Notes: a model not told the origin generated them from the sequence alone. A stretch of 9,206 bases of DNA from an uncultured beta proteobacterium (GCA_903920405.1 CAIXMC010000385.1:1-9206), one strand, 5' to 3'. Counted from the stretch's first letter, positions 1-7,407 are shown. Numbers and translations are program-made.

Positions 1-106
1 ACGGCTAATCAGCCAAATGTGTGAGCTTCCCCTGCCAAGAAAACCACGTGAGCGAATCAAACGTAACCCATTGATATTGCATTTGTCCCGCCTTAAGTGG
101 GAAGCC
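1..106. repeat. Left arm of a long inverted repeat (at least 106 bp)
   Basis: Positions 1-106 are the exact reverse complement of 9073-9178, with no mismatch over 106 bases. Identity stops abruptly at 106/107. The arm may extend left beyond the window, so 106 is a minimum. It lies wholly within the partial plus-strand reading frame. Confidence 0.97.
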
Positions 107-163
107 GTTTTTCGTGACCCTGACATGAATCTGATTGAGGTTGCAAATCGAATGCCTGCATAA
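1..163 (+). CDS. 3' end of an unidentified gene, possibly a transposase (partial)
   Basis: An open frame enters from outside the window and runs 53 codons to a TAA at 161-163. The visible tail is basic and proline/arginine rich (segment [15 protein letters not shown]) and ends in ANRMPA. The first 35 codons are encoded again, identically and in inverted orientation, at the far end of the window, so this is a multicopy sequence. Basic PRxPxR tails are seen at the C-termini of some IS4-type transposases, which is the only family hint I have, and it is weak. A strong intrinsic terminator follows 14 bases after the stop, as expected for a genuine gene end. The last 18 codons lie outside the repeat. 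They may be the true C-terminus, or host sequence read through from a mobile-element end. No catalytic residues are visible, so function is not assigned. Confidence 0.5.
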   Translation, partial: RLISQMCELPLPRKPRERIKRNPLILHLSRLKWEAVFRDPDMNLIEVANRMPA

Positions 164-177
164 CATGATGTCAATTC

Positions 178-202
178 AGCGGAGCTTTTTGCTCCGCTTT
201 TC
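178..202 (+). terminator. Rho-independent terminator
   Basis: An 8-bp GC-rich stem (AGCGGAGC at 178-185 pairing with GCTCCGCT at 191-198) closes a five-T loop and runs into a short T tract. It sits 14 bases after the plus-strand stop codon at 161-163, so it most likely ends that gene. On the minus strand the stem is not followed by a T run, so it would be a weak terminator for the converging mscL transcript. Confidence 0.85.
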
Positions 203-276
203 TTTGAGTTTTACTATCGATAAAATAGGTTAGAGACTTGTGTATAACTATCTTGGTATCAACGATGACCTGCTTA

Positions 277-708
277 TTACTTCTTCAAGCTATCGCGAAT
301 CTCACGAAGCAGCAGAATATCTTCTGACAGTGGCGTAGTCGTTGGCAATGCAATAATATCTTCTTTCTTTAATCTATTAATCTGTTTAACCATCATAAAT
401 ATGATAAATGCCAGTATCATAAAGTTAACTAGAATTGTAATGAAATTCCCATAGGCAAAAACTGGAACTTGAGCTTTTTTCAGTGCATCAAGTGTCAGCG
501 CAGTGCCTTCGGGTACTTTGCCCAAGATCAGGAACATACCCGAAAAATCCAGTTTTCCGCCCATGAGCCAAGCCGCAAATGGCATGATCAAATCGCCAAC
601 GACTGAATCAACAATTTTGCCAAACGCACCACCAATAATCACGCCTACAGCGAGATCAATGACATTACCTTTCATGGCAAACTCTTTAAATTCCTGCATC
701 ATCCCCAT
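277..708 (-). CDS. mscL: Large-conductance mechanosensitive channel MscL
   Basis: MscL is a homopentameric inner-membrane pore that opens under membrane tension and releases solutes during hypo-osmotic shock. The 143-residue product matches the family length (about 136-150). The N-terminal amphipathic helix ([20 protein letters not shown], about residues 7-26) leads into pore-lining TM1 (about 18-46) with the small-residue packing segment [13 protein letters not shown] periplasmic loop with a conserved LDFSG-type start (about 53-82) and TM2 (about 84-108) follow. A charged cytoplasmic stretch (KQINRLKKE) and a short C-terminal helix (about 128-143) complete the fold. The ATG at 706-708 is supported by an AAGGG ribosome-binding site six bases upstream. 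The gene ends with tandem TAA codons. It is monocistronic here: glnE lies 259 bases upstream and a converging partial gene lies downstream. Confidence 0.97.
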   Translation of the reverse strand: MGMMQEFKEFAMKGNVIDLAVGVIIGGAFGKIVDSVVGDLIMPFAAWLMGGKLDFSGMFLILGKVPEGTALTLDALKKAQVPVFAYGNFITILVNFMILAFIIFMMVKQINRLKKEDIIALPTTTPLSEDILLLREIRDSLKK

Positions 709-714
709 GATTAA

Positions 715-719
715 CCCTT
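715..719 (-). promoter_or_regulatory. Ribosome-binding site of mscL
   Basis: Read on the minus strand this is AAGGG, six bases before the ATG at 706-708. It is one of only two convincing Shine-Dalgarno sequences among the genes here and fixes the mscL start. The rest of the AT-rich 709-967 gap probably holds the mscL promoter, but I could not pick a well-spaced -35/-10 pair. Confidence 0.75.
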
Positions 720-967
720 ATATTTCAGTTGAAAAATATCATCAAACTCACGTCAGATTTACACATGCCTGGACTAAACAACAGAGATACTGAAATTTAG
801 ACTAAAAAGTAAACGAGACTGAGAGAACATAATTGTACACGCAACCTTTTGTTGAAAGTTTTCTACGTCAAAATTTATACAAAATTCGGTTCTAACGCGC
901 TCTGGTATTGCGTTGTTCGCTATGTTTTTTGAAATTATTAGGTAGAAAGCTTATTGTTGACCCTATT

Positions 968-3652
968 TCAAGATGCAAAAACAGTCTTCCAAAGTTGAAG
1001 AATAGCCTCGCGTGTACTGGCCAGCGCATCAGGGGACAGTCGCACAGGCTCTTCATTCAAACGTGCCTTGTGTTGTATTTGGCGCATGGTACGGTAAGCG
1101 CTGGCTGCCTGGTGTCCGATACCCGCAGGCAGCAACCCCAAAATCTCGGCTTGCTCCAACAGGGCAATGTTGCCTTTGTTGGCGCTGAGAGACGGGTATT
1201 GACTGGCTTGTGACAACACCAGAAATTGCATTGCAAATTCAGCATCAATCATGCCGCCCGGACTGTATTTGATGTCAAATTGATGGCCCTTCACCGGATG
1301 GGCCTGCGCCAGACGTGTACGCATGGCCACAATTTCGGTGCGCAGCAGGTCTGGGTCGCGTGCGGCAGTGATGACCGCGTGGCGAACCGCTTCAAAACTT
1401 TGTTGCAGTGTGCTGTCTCCCAATACGCAACGTGCCCGTGTGATGGCTTGATGCTCCCACGTCCAGGCGGTGTTAGAGCCGCGCTGCTGCTGGTAATTGG
1501 CATACGACGCAAAGCTGGTAATCAACAATCCGGCGTTGCCATTGGGTCGCAGTGCGGTGTCAATTTCGTACAAATCACCCTCTCCGGTTTTGACAGTCAG
1601 CCAGTTGATGAGTTTGCGCACCAAAGCGCCATAAGCCTCGTGGGCACGTTCATCATCATCGTCATACACAAAAACCAAGTCTAAATCGCTGCCATAGCCC
1701 AGTTCCTTGCCCCCCAGTTTTCCGTAGGCAATGATGCATAAGTGCGGCTGTTCTTCATGCGCCTTGGCCAAACGACTCCAGCACCAGCGTGTGGTGACAC
1801 GCAAAATGGCATCTGCCAAGGCACTCAAATCGTCTGCCACTTGCTCCACACTCAATTGCCCTTCCACATCGCGTGCCAGGGTGCGAAATACTTCGGCATG
1901 GTGGGCACGGCGCAGCAGATTGAGCAAAGACTCGTCATCATCTTCACCGGTGCTTTTAAGCGACACCCGCCGGTGTTCCAGTTCAGATTCAAAGGTGTTC
2001 GCATCAAAGCGTTCTAGTAAAAGATCGTCACCTGCGAGTTCGTCAATCACCCCCGGGTGCAATTGCAGATAGCGCGCAGGCCATTTTGCAGCGCCCAAAA
2101 GACGCAATAAACGCTGATGAACGGTCGGGCGCTCTTGCAGCAGCGCCAGGTAACTTTCGCGTCGCAGCAAAGATTCAAGCCAGTCCAGTAATCGCAAGAG
2201 GGCGACTTCGGTGGTCATGTCTTCCAAAAACCATTGCAAGCTGTGCGCCAACAGGTGTGACAGTCGTACCAAGGCTTCGTCTCGCAAAGCCTGAACTTTG
2301 GGTTGGTTCAACCAGTGCTGTAGTTTTTCACCCATAAGAGCAGGCAGCAGTGGCAACAGTTCATCAAGTGTTGCAGACTGATTCGATGCGACCTCCGTGC
2401 CAGGTTTTGTGCCGCCTAGCAGGGTGTCAAATTCCTGGGCCACCTTGTCCCGATGTGCCTCCAATTGGGTAAGCAATTCTTGCGAATGGGTGAACCCCAT
2501 CGTTTGAGCGATCCAGGTCAGATCAGCCTCGTTGGTAGGCAGCACATGCGTTTGCATGTCGTCAAGGTATTGAATGCGGTGTTCCAACTGACGCAAAAAA
2601 GTATAGGCATCTGCCAGACTGTCTGCCGTAGCTGTGGACATCAAGCCAGCTTTGACCAGGCGAGGCAAAGCACTTAAGGTGGGGCGTGAACGCAATTCAG
2701 GAAACTGGCCGCCCCGCACCACCTGCAACAGTTGCACAATAAATTCAATCTCACGAATGCCACCGCGTGACAGTTTGACATCGTTCGCCCGCTGCGGGCG
2801 GCCTGCACTGCGTTGATTGGCATGGTTGCGAACATGCTGATGCAGACTGCGCAGGGCATCAAACACGCTGTAGTCAAGATACCGTCTGTAAACAAAAGGC
2901 ATCACCACCTGGCGCAGGGCTAACGTGGATCGATCTGCCACATCTGCTGTGGGCGCGACCACGCGGCTTTTCAGCCAGGCAAAACGTTCCCATTCGCGCC
3001 CTTGAACATGCAGGTAGTCTTCAAGTGCGTCCAGTGACAAAGCAGGCGGGCCGGAGTTACCGTGGGGGCGAAGTGCCAAATCCACCCGAAACACAAAGCC
3101 GTGCTCGGTGTTGTCGCCCACCAGGGCATAAACGCTGCGTACCGCCTTGCCAAAATATTCGTGATTGGAAATACGCGCACACCCTTTGGCATCACCCGCG
3201 GTTTCACCGTCTTCGTCATAGACGTAAATCAGGTCAATGTCGCTGGAGACATTGAGTTCGCGAGCGCCGAGTTTGCCCATGCCCACAATCCACAAGTGGG
3301 CACGCAAACCATTGGCCTTGACCGGCGCGCCATGACGGGCATCGAGTTCCGCAAGGGCTTGGGTCAGTGCATGGTTGAGGGCAAATTCGGCCAAATCCGT
3401 CATGCACTGTGTCACTTCAGCCAGCGTGAGTTGCTGCGCGCAGTCCAGGCTTAACACACGTTCAATCACCAATTGACGCAGGATGCGCAAGGCAACAGCC
3501 ATGTTATGCCCCTGCTGCACAAGCCGGTCGTAGCACGGTTGCAGGTGTTGAACGGTGGGTGTGCCAGCACCCAGCAGCGCCAATTCAGACGCATACCGGC
3601 GGTGAATACGCTGGGCAAATCGGGAATGAGATGCCAAAGGTGAGCAGGTCAT
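968..3652 (-). CDS. glnE: Bifunctional glutamine synthetase adenylyltransferase/adenylyl-removing enzyme
   Basis: GlnE attaches AMP to, and phosphorolytically removes it from, a tyrosine of glutamine synthetase, under control of PII and glutamine. The 894-residue protein has the expected duplicated nucleotidyltransferase layout. The N-terminal adenylyl-removing domain has GMGKLGARELN (124-134), the metal-binding pair D138/D140 in SSDIDLIYVY, and the third acid D191 in RVDLALRPHG. The C-terminal adenylyltransferase domain repeats this with AYGKLGGKELGYGSDLDLVF (642-661), D656/D658, and D698 in EIDTALRPNG. The conserved GGIREIEF (297-304) and GGMIDAEF (799-806) helical motifs follow each domain. 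No catalytic residue is missing. It is somewhat shorter than E. coli GlnE (946 residues), mostly at the N-terminus. An in-frame stop lies eight codons upstream of the ATG, so no long extension is possible. The ribosome-binding site is weak. It stands alone between spacers of 247 and 259 bases. Confidence 0.97.
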   Translation of the reverse strand: MTCSPLASHSRFAQRIHRRYASELALLGAGTPTVQHLQPCYDRLVQQGHNMAVALRILRQLVIERVLSLDCAQQLTLAEVTQCMTDLAEFALNHALTQALAELDARHGAPVKANGLRAHLWIVGMGKLGARELNVSSDIDLIYVYDEDGETAGDAKGCARISNHEYFGKAVRSVYALVGDNTEHGFVFRVDLALRPHGNSGPPALSLDALEDYLHVQGREWERFAWLKSRVVAPTADVADRSTLALRQVVMPFVYRRYLDYSVFDALRSLHQHVRNHANQRSAGRPQRANDVKLSRGGIREIEFIVQLLQVVRGGQFPELRSRPTLSALPRLVKAGLMSTATADSLADAYTFLRQLEHRIQYLDDMQTHVLPTNEADLTWIAQTMGFTHSQELLTQLEAHRDKVAQEFDTLLGGTKPGTEVASNQSATLDELLPLLPALMGEKLQHWLNQPKVQALRDEALVRLSHLLAHSLQWFLEDMTTEVALLRLLDWLESLLRRESYLALLQERPTVHQRLLRLLGAAKWPARYLQLHPGVIDELAGDDLLLERFDANTFESELEHRRVSLKSTGEDDDESLLNLLRRAHHAEVFRTLARDVEGQLSVEQVADDLSALADAILRVTTRWCWSRLAKAHEEQPHLCIIAYGKLGGKELGYGSDLDLVFVYDDDDERAHEAYGALVRKLINWLTVKTGEGDLYEIDTALRPNGNAGLLITSFASYANYQQQRGSNTAWTWEHQAITRARCVLGDSTLQQSFEAVRHAVITAARDPDLLRTEIVAMRTRLAQAHPVKGHQFDIKYSPGGMIDAEFAMQFLVLSQASQYPSLSANKGNIALLEQAEILGLLPAGIGHQAASAYRTMRQIQHKARLNEEPVRLSPDALASTREAILQLWKTVFAS

Positions 3653-3788
3653 GATTTGACTTTTATCTCTATGTCATAACAGGTTATTGTTGGTTGCTGT
3701 GGTGTTGGCCATATGGCACGTTGCATGAGCTGATGGTGCAGTGAATCAACGAGTGGCGACGCCAAACAACACGCCAATCACGCATTAA

Positions 3789-3848
3789 ATACTACAAATT
3801 CAATAGCTACTTACGCAGTCTGGACGTGGGTTACAGGCCAATTTGGCA
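3789..3848. repeat. Intergenic repeat resembling a Comamonadaceae-type dispersed element
   Basis: This lies in the purH-glnE spacer. The core TTCAATAGCTACTTACGCAG and the later TTACAGGCCAATTTGG match, from memory, the pattern of a short intergenic repeat common in Comamonadaceae chromosomes (an ATAGCT block, a variable hairpin-like middle, and a CTACAGGC-like block). The 3' end contains an 11-base perfect palindrome, GCCAATTTGGC (3837-3847). No second copy lies in this window, so its repeat nature cannot be proven from the sequence alone. The rest of the 3653-3899 spacer shows nothing else I can name, though it should hold the glnE promoter. Confidence 0.45.
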
Positions 3849-3899
3849 TCCAACTTTTCAGGAACAAACAGTTTGGGAACGGGAATATGTGGAGAGTCC

Positions 3900-5510
3900 C
3901 TAATGCCTGAAATGCCGTACCCCGCAAAATACCATGGTCACACCGCGCTCGTTGGCAGCATCAATGACTTCTTGGTCACGGATAGATCCGCCCGGCTGAA
4001 TGATGCATGTTGCACCGGCATCCACCACCACATCAATACCGTCACGAAAAGGGAAAAATGCATCGCTGGCCACGACTGCGCCATCGAGGGACAGACCGGC
4101 TGCCTGCGCTTTGATGCAGGCAATACGGGCAGAATCCAGCCGACTCATCTGCCCTGCGCCCACACCCAAGGTCATGCCGTCTTTGCAAAACACAATGGCA
4201 TTGCTTTTGACAAATTTGCCAACCTTCCAGGCAAAAAGCAGGTCTTGCAGTTTTTCTGGCGTGGGTTGCAATTGAGTGACCACTTTGAGGTCGGACAACT
4301 GGAGTTGGTGGTTGTCTGCGGTTTGCATCAACAAACCCGAACCTATGCGCTTCACATCCACGGCATTGCGACCTTGGTCCCAGTCGCTCTGGCCACCCGT
4401 GGGCAGGTCAATTTTCAAAATACGCACATTGACTTTGGATGTGAACACAGCCAGTGCTTCGGGTGTGTAATTGGGTGCTATCAAGACCTCGACAAACTGC
4501 TTTGAAATTTGTAGTGCTGCACGCCCGTCCAGCGTGCAGTTGAAGGCAATAATGCCACCAAAAGCAGAGGTGGGATCGGTCTGAAAAGCTTTGACATAAG
4601 CTTCCAGTGCATCCGCGCCCACGGCCACACCACAGGGGTTGGCATGCTTGATGATGACACAGGCCGCGCTGCCAACCGTGCTGCCCGAAGTGCTGTCAAA
4701 ACTCTTGACGCATTCCCAGGCTGCGTCGGCATCGGCGATGTTGTTGTAGCTCAATGCCTTGCCCTGCAACTGAACGGCAGTCACCAAAGAACCAGGGGCG
4801 GGGTACAAGTCGCGGTAAAACGCTGCACTTTGATGCGGGTTTTCGCCATAGCGCAGGTCTTGCAGCTTGACAAAACAGCCGTTGGATTGGTTGGAAAACG
4901 TGTGGCGAAGGGGCGTGTTGTTGCCCTCTTCAAACGTGATCGATGACAAATAATTGCTGATAGCTCCGTCATACTGGCTGATGCGGTTAAATGCAGCAAC
5001 AGACAGCGCAAATCGGGTGGCATGGCCAAGTTTACCGTTAGCCTGAAGTTCAGAGAGCACCATGGGGTATTGGGAGGCATCCGTCAATACACCGACATCT
5101 TTCCAGTTTTTGGCAGCACTGCGCACCATGGCCGGGCCACCGATGTCAATGTTTTCAATGGCATCTTCGAGTGTGCAGCCAGGTTTTGCGACAGTAGCTT
5201 CAAAGGGGTAGAGGTTGACCACCAGCAAATCAATGGTGTCGATACCATGGGTTTCAAGTGCTGCAACATGTTCAGGTACATCACGCCGAGCGAGCAGGCC
5301 TGCGTGAATTTTAGGGTGCAGGGTTTTGACTCGGCCATCGAGCATCTCAGGAATACCCGTGACCTGTGCGACCTCAGTCACAGGCAGCCCGTGATCTGAA
5401 AGCAGTTTGGCAGTGCCACCAGTAGACATCAGGCCGAAGCCCAAGCAATGAAGGGCAGTGGCAAATTCGACAATGCCAGTTTTGTCCGAGACAGAAATCA
5501 GTGCGTTCAT
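3900..5510 (-). CDS. purH: Bifunctional AICAR formyltransferase/IMP cyclohydrolase PurH
   Basis: PurH performs the last two steps of de novo purine synthesis: formyl transfer from 10-formyl-THF to AICAR, then ring closure to IMP. The N-terminal MGS-like cyclohydrolase domain (about 1-150) shows SVSDKTG (6-12), STGGTA (29-34), [20 protein letters not shown] (52-71) and [17 protein letters not shown] (119-135). The C-terminal transformylase domain shows LRYGENPHQ (219-227), [13 protein letters not shown] (253-265), the catalytic K288-H289 in [16 protein letters not shown] (312-320), [10 protein letters not shown] (482-491) and QPGGSIRD (505-512), ending in FRH. At 536 residues it is about 10 longer than close relatives. 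The excess is a Ser/Gly/Thr-rich insertion just before the catalytic Lys-His. The gene starts 19 bases after fis and is probably co-transcribed with it. Its ribosome-binding site is poor. The ruvC gene that often follows purH in this order is absent. Confidence 0.97.
   Translation of the reverse strand: MNALISVSDKTGIVEFATALHCLGFGLMSTGGTAKLLSDHGLPVTEVAQVTGIPEMLDGRVKTLHPKIHAGLLARRDVPEHVAALETHGIDTIDLLVVNLYPFEATVAKPGCTLEDAIENIDIGGPAMVRSAAKNWKDVGVLTDASQYPMVLSELQANGKLGHATRFALSVAAFNRISQYDGAISNYLSSITFEEGNNTPLRHTFSNQSNGCFVKLQDLRYGENPHQSAAFYRDLYPAPGSLVTAVQLQGKALSYNNIADADAAWECVKSFDSTSGSTVGSAACVIIKHANPCGVAVGADALEAYVKAFQTDPTSAFGGIIAFNCTLDGRAALQISKQFVEVLIAPNYTPEALAVFTSKVNVRILKIDLPTGGQSDWDQGRNAVDVKRIGSGLLMQTADNHQLQLSDLKVVTQLQPTPEKLQDLLFAWKVGKFVKSNAIVFCKDGMTLGVGAGQMSRLDSARIACIKAQAAGLSLDGAVVASDAFFPFRDGIDVVVDAGATCIIQPGGSIRDQEVIDAANERGVTMVFCGVRHFRH
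4662..4697 (-). repeat. Three imperfect 12-base tandem units inside purH
   Basis: On the coding strand the units are GACAGCACTTCG, GGCAGCACGGTT and GGCAGCGCGGCC. They encode [12 protein letters not shown] (residues 272-283). They keep the frame and account for most of the extra length of this PurH. The pattern suggests expansion by replication slippage in a surface loop ahead of the catalytic KHANPCG motif. Confidence 0.6.
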
Positions 5511-5529
5511 GGATGATAAAAGTTAAAGA

Positions 5530-5772
5530 TCAATCGATCAGGTGATGTTGAAGCAATTTTTTTCGCAAGGTATTGCGGTTAATCCCCAACCATTGGGAGG
5601 CTTGGGACTGATTGTTCTCGGTGTGCTTCATGACCAATTCAAGCAGCGGTTTTTCAACCGCTCCTATCAGCATGTCGTACATCCTTCCAGGCTCATTGCC
5701 ATGCAAATCGTGCAAATAAGTCTCCAGATGATGTTGCACACATTCGGCTAACAGTATAGGCATGTTTTTCAT
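5530..5772 (-). CDS. fis: Fis family DNA-binding protein
   Basis: Fis is a small dimeric nucleoid-associated protein that bends DNA and activates or represses many promoters; betaproteobacterial versions are close relatives of the C-terminal domain of NtrC-type activators. The 80-residue product has the N-terminal dimerisation helices (about 8-45, with MYDMLIGAVEKPLLELVM) and a C-terminal helix-turn-helix (about 50-76) containing NQSQASQWLGINRNTLRKKL, the family hallmark. Length is typical. The start may be the ATG at 5770-5772 or the next in-frame ATG at 5761-5763; neither has a clear ribosome-binding site. purH follows after 19 bases. In most proteobacteria fis is co-transcribed behind dusB. 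Here no dusB is present, and upstream lie 179 bases of spacer and then a palindromic element, so fis must use a different promoter. Confidence 0.93.
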   Translation of the reverse strand: MKNMPILLAECVQHHLETYLHDLHGNEPGRMYDMLIGAVEKPLLELVMKHTENNQSQASQWLGINRNTLRKKLLQHHLID

Positions 5773-5951
5773 CGTTTTGTGTGTCCAATTGTTTGTTCGT
5801 GGTCACTGCACAGGTCTTACACTTCAATGACTTACGATCGATTTCTACGTGTAAATGCTCAATATTTAAGCTATTGTCCGACATGTACGATTGACTCGGC
5901 CGGTTTTGCGTCAAAATTAAATGAGTAGCGCGTTTTTGCAACCATTGTTGG

Positions 5952-6119
5952 CTAAGGATGTGGTCAGTAATAAGTTCCCCATTTGGCTCGTCAGATTTGG
6001 GCGCACTGCGTCGTTACAAATCGCTTATGTGGCATGGCCACACCGCGCAATTTGCGCCTAGCATTGCATCCCAACTCTGACGGCCAAATGGGGTAACTTA
6101 TTACTGACCACATCCTTAG
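5952..6119. mobile_element. 168-bp palindromic element, MITE-like
   Basis: The outer 25 bases (5952-5976) are the exact reverse complement of 6095-6119, starting CTAAGGATGTGG. Similarity continues inward for about another 25 bases with one single-base gap on each side and one mismatch. It then becomes patchy up to a centre at TGTGGCATGGCCACA (6028-6042), which coincides with the geometric middle. The whole unit could thus fold into one long hairpin. The right arm holds a nested palindrome, GCGCAATTTGCGC (6045-6057). It encodes no credible protein. Size, long terminal inverted repeats and lack of coding capacity fit a miniature inverted-repeat transposable element or another mobile palindrome. 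No clear target-site duplication is visible, and the family is not identified. Confidence 0.7.
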
Positions 6120-6239
6120 GGGGGATTTGGATGTCGCACCCAAGCAAAGCCACATCACTTTGAAACGCACCCGCTCAGTTGACCCTTTTGTAGTGGAGCG
6201 ATTCTCATGCACCACTATAGGAATCAACGACTTAAAAGT

Positions 6240-6380
6240 TTAACTGTCGAACTCGGGTGGGATCATTTCTGGGTGGAAATACGCAAGCCGTTCAGGCTCA
6301 TACCTCATTGGACAAGGCTCTCGGGCGCGTTCAACTGAGGAATCCAGGATAATGCGCAACCGCTCATCCTGGCAACGGGG
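6240..6380 (-). pseudogene. Possible coding remnant, 46 codons, no start
   Basis: A minus-strand frame is open from just after a TGA (6381-6383) to a TAA (6240-6242). It reads like protein near its end (segment PCPMRYEPERLAYFHPEMIP), but I do not recognise it, and a 46-codon open run can arise by chance. It lies directly downstream of the Tim44-like gene, where ubiJ would normally be found in Burkholderiales, yet it does not resemble UbiJ. I read it as a possible decayed fragment. Confidence 0.2.
6344..6372. other. Stem-loop downstream of the Tim44-like gene
   Basis: CCAGGAT (6344-6350) pairs with ATCCTGG (6366-6372), with an inner GCG/CGC pair around a CAAC loop. It lies about 43 bases beyond the Tim44-like stop codon on the transcribed strand. 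No T tract follows, so it is not a classic intrinsic terminator, but it could stabilise the transcript end. Confidence 0.4.
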
Positions 6381-6395
6381 TCACTGAGAAATTCA

Positions 6396-6411
6396 GGTTG
6401 ATTGGTTGATT
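6396..6411. repeat. Two tandem copies of GGTTGATT
   Basis: Two exact 8-base units lie immediately downstream of the Tim44-like stop codon. This is a short slippage-type repeat with no evident function. Confidence 0.6.
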
Positions 6412-6414
6412 GAT

Positions 6415-7374
6415 TTACTGCAATGCCTGTACGCCAGCCACCAGCCAGCCCGTCTGACCATTCTTGAGCTTGATCATGTTCCAAACTTCACGGAACGGGC
6501 TGGGGACAGATGAGGGTTCTTCTCGGATCATGCCGGAAAACTCGACACTGGCCATGTAGTCGTCGCCCAAGTCTTCAATGCCCAACAAACGTGCATCAAT
6601 CGTAATGACTTCGGTCACACTCGTGGTGGTACCGGTTTTTCCCTCACGTTCGGCCAATTGCGACTGAATTTCCTTGAGCATGGCATCAGTCATCATGGCA
6701 TGCAATGATGTCAGGTCAGATCTGTCCCAAGCCGCTTGTAGCGATACAAAATTAGTTTTGGCAGACTGGAGGAAACCTTCAGTATCAAAATCGGCAGGAA
6801 TACCCCAGGTTTGCGAACCTGACAAGCCAGAACCAATGATCGAACCAGATGTTGAAGTTGCGTTTGCTGTACTTGCTAAAGCAGTTGAGTTGTACTCCCA
6901 TGGGCGAGCAGAAGCATCGTTGCCCACACTGTCAGGCCGATAGATATCAGGTGTTGATATGGCAGCACTTGTGGTGTTGGCAGCATTCGGGGCGAAAGTG
7001 GATGTTTGCAGCGTGCGTTGGCGTGAACGCACAAACCAACCGACCAGCATCATCACCACCAGAGCCAACAAGGCAAACATCAACAATTGCCCCATGCCTC
7101 CCATCCCCAACGAACTTGCCAACCAGGCAAGCCCAAAACCAGCCGCCAGACCGCCCAGCATGGCCCCCCAAGGTCTCTTGGGGGACGCAGGCTGAACAGC
7201 AGGTGAACCTTGTGCTGGTGATGTTGGCGCAGCCCCTTGCGCGGGTGATTGTGGCCTTTGCGTGACGCGGCTAGACTGCTGCCCGAAAGATTTGCCACCA
7301 CCCAAACGTCTTGCTTCAACCGGCCCCATGACCAACACCAAACAAATAGTGAGCATCAAAATCCAGAATTTCAT
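6415..7374 (-). CDS. Tim44-like domain protein, exported and membrane-anchored
   Basis: The 319-residue product begins with a signal-type hydrophobic stretch (residues 3-19) ending VEA-RR. The family motif RRLGGGKSFGQQS (22-34) follows. Next come a Pro/Gln/Ala-rich linker (about 40-66) and a Gly-rich hydrophobic region with one or two membrane segments (about 70-115, closing GWFVRSRQR). After a low-complexity Thr/Ser/Ala linker (about 120-190) comes the Tim44-like C-terminal domain (about 195-319, FLQSAKTNFVSLQAAWD to GWLVAGVQALQ). The precise role of bacterial Tim44-like proteins is not settled. In Burkholderiales the gene usually sits between ubiE and ubiJ/ubiB, and its link to ubiE is kept here with a 33-base gap. 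The ATG at 7372-7374 is chosen over an in-frame ATG eight codons upstream (7396-7398): it has a TGGAG ribosome-binding site five bases upstream and gives a proper signal peptide. ubiJ and ubiB do not follow. Confidence 0.88.
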   Translation of the reverse strand: MKFWILMLTICLVLVMGPVEARRLGGGKSFGQQSSRVTQRPQSPAQGAAPTSPAQGSPAVQPASPKRPWGAMLGGLAAGFGLAWLASSLGMGGMGQLLMFALLALVVMMLVGWFVRSRQRTLQTSTFAPNAANTTSAAISTPDIYRPDSVGNDASARPWEYNSTALASTANATSTSGSIIGSGLSGSQTWGIPADFDTEGFLQSAKTNFVSLQAAWDRSDLTSLHAMMTDAMLKEIQSQLAEREGKTGTTTSVTEVITIDARLLGIEDLGDDYMASVEFSGMIREEPSSVPSPFREVWNMIKLKNGQTGWLVAGVQALQ

Positions 7375-7379
7375 ACTGA

Positions 7380-7384
7380 CTCCA
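7380..7384 (-). promoter_or_regulatory. Ribosome-binding site of the Tim44-like gene
   Basis: On the minus strand this reads TGGAG, five bases before the ATG at 7372-7374. It decides the start in favour of that codon over the in-frame ATG at 7396-7398. Confidence 0.75.
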
Positions 7385-7407
7385 AAATAAAAAAACAACG
7401 ATATCCA

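Larger units (their letters stand above)
5773..6414. other. 642-base gene-poor spacer between the Tim44-like gene and fis
   Basis: This region has three parts. Positions 5773-5951 are AT-rich and should contain the fis promoter; a TTGACG lies at about 5907-5912 on the minus strand, but I see no well-spaced -10 for it. Positions 5952-6119 are the palindromic element. Positions 6120-6414 hold short open stretches on both strands that look like decayed coding sequence, plus two small hairpins (6191-6217, TAGTGG/CCACTA; 6344-6372). No complete gene, tRNA or CRISPR array is visible. Minus-strand open frames that run through the palindrome or overlap the 5' end of fis show no recognisable family. 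Confidence 0.7.

Noticed and set aside
1226..1684. A 152-codon plus-strand open frame opposite glnE
   Set aside because: It overlaps the well-conserved GlnE adenylyltransferase domain on the other strand and has no family resemblance.
3843..4505. A 220-codon plus-strand open frame opposite purH
   Set aside because: It is antisense to the conserved purH catalytic region, has no recognisable domain and no ribosome-binding site. It is a shadow of the GC-skewed coding frame.
5693..5941. An 82-codon minus-strand open frame overlapping the 5' end of fis in another frame
   Set aside because: No recognisable motif, it overlaps fis out of frame, and it does not resemble the DusB C-terminus that I looked for there.
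6190..6217. TAGTGG/CCACTA hairpin containing a TGCACC half-site, considered as an NtrC-type operator
   Set aside because: Only one half-site is present, no well-spaced sigma-54 promoter is found nearby, and no nitrogen-regulated gene follows.
5991..6227. A 78-codon minus-strand open frame through the palindromic element
   Set aside because: Much of it is the palindrome itself. There is no family resemblance and no ribosome-binding site, so it is probably chance.
7375..7398. Longer N-terminus for the Tim44-like protein (eight extra codons)
   Set aside because: The downstream ATG has a TGGAG site at the right distance and gives a normal signal peptide; the upstream ATG has neither.
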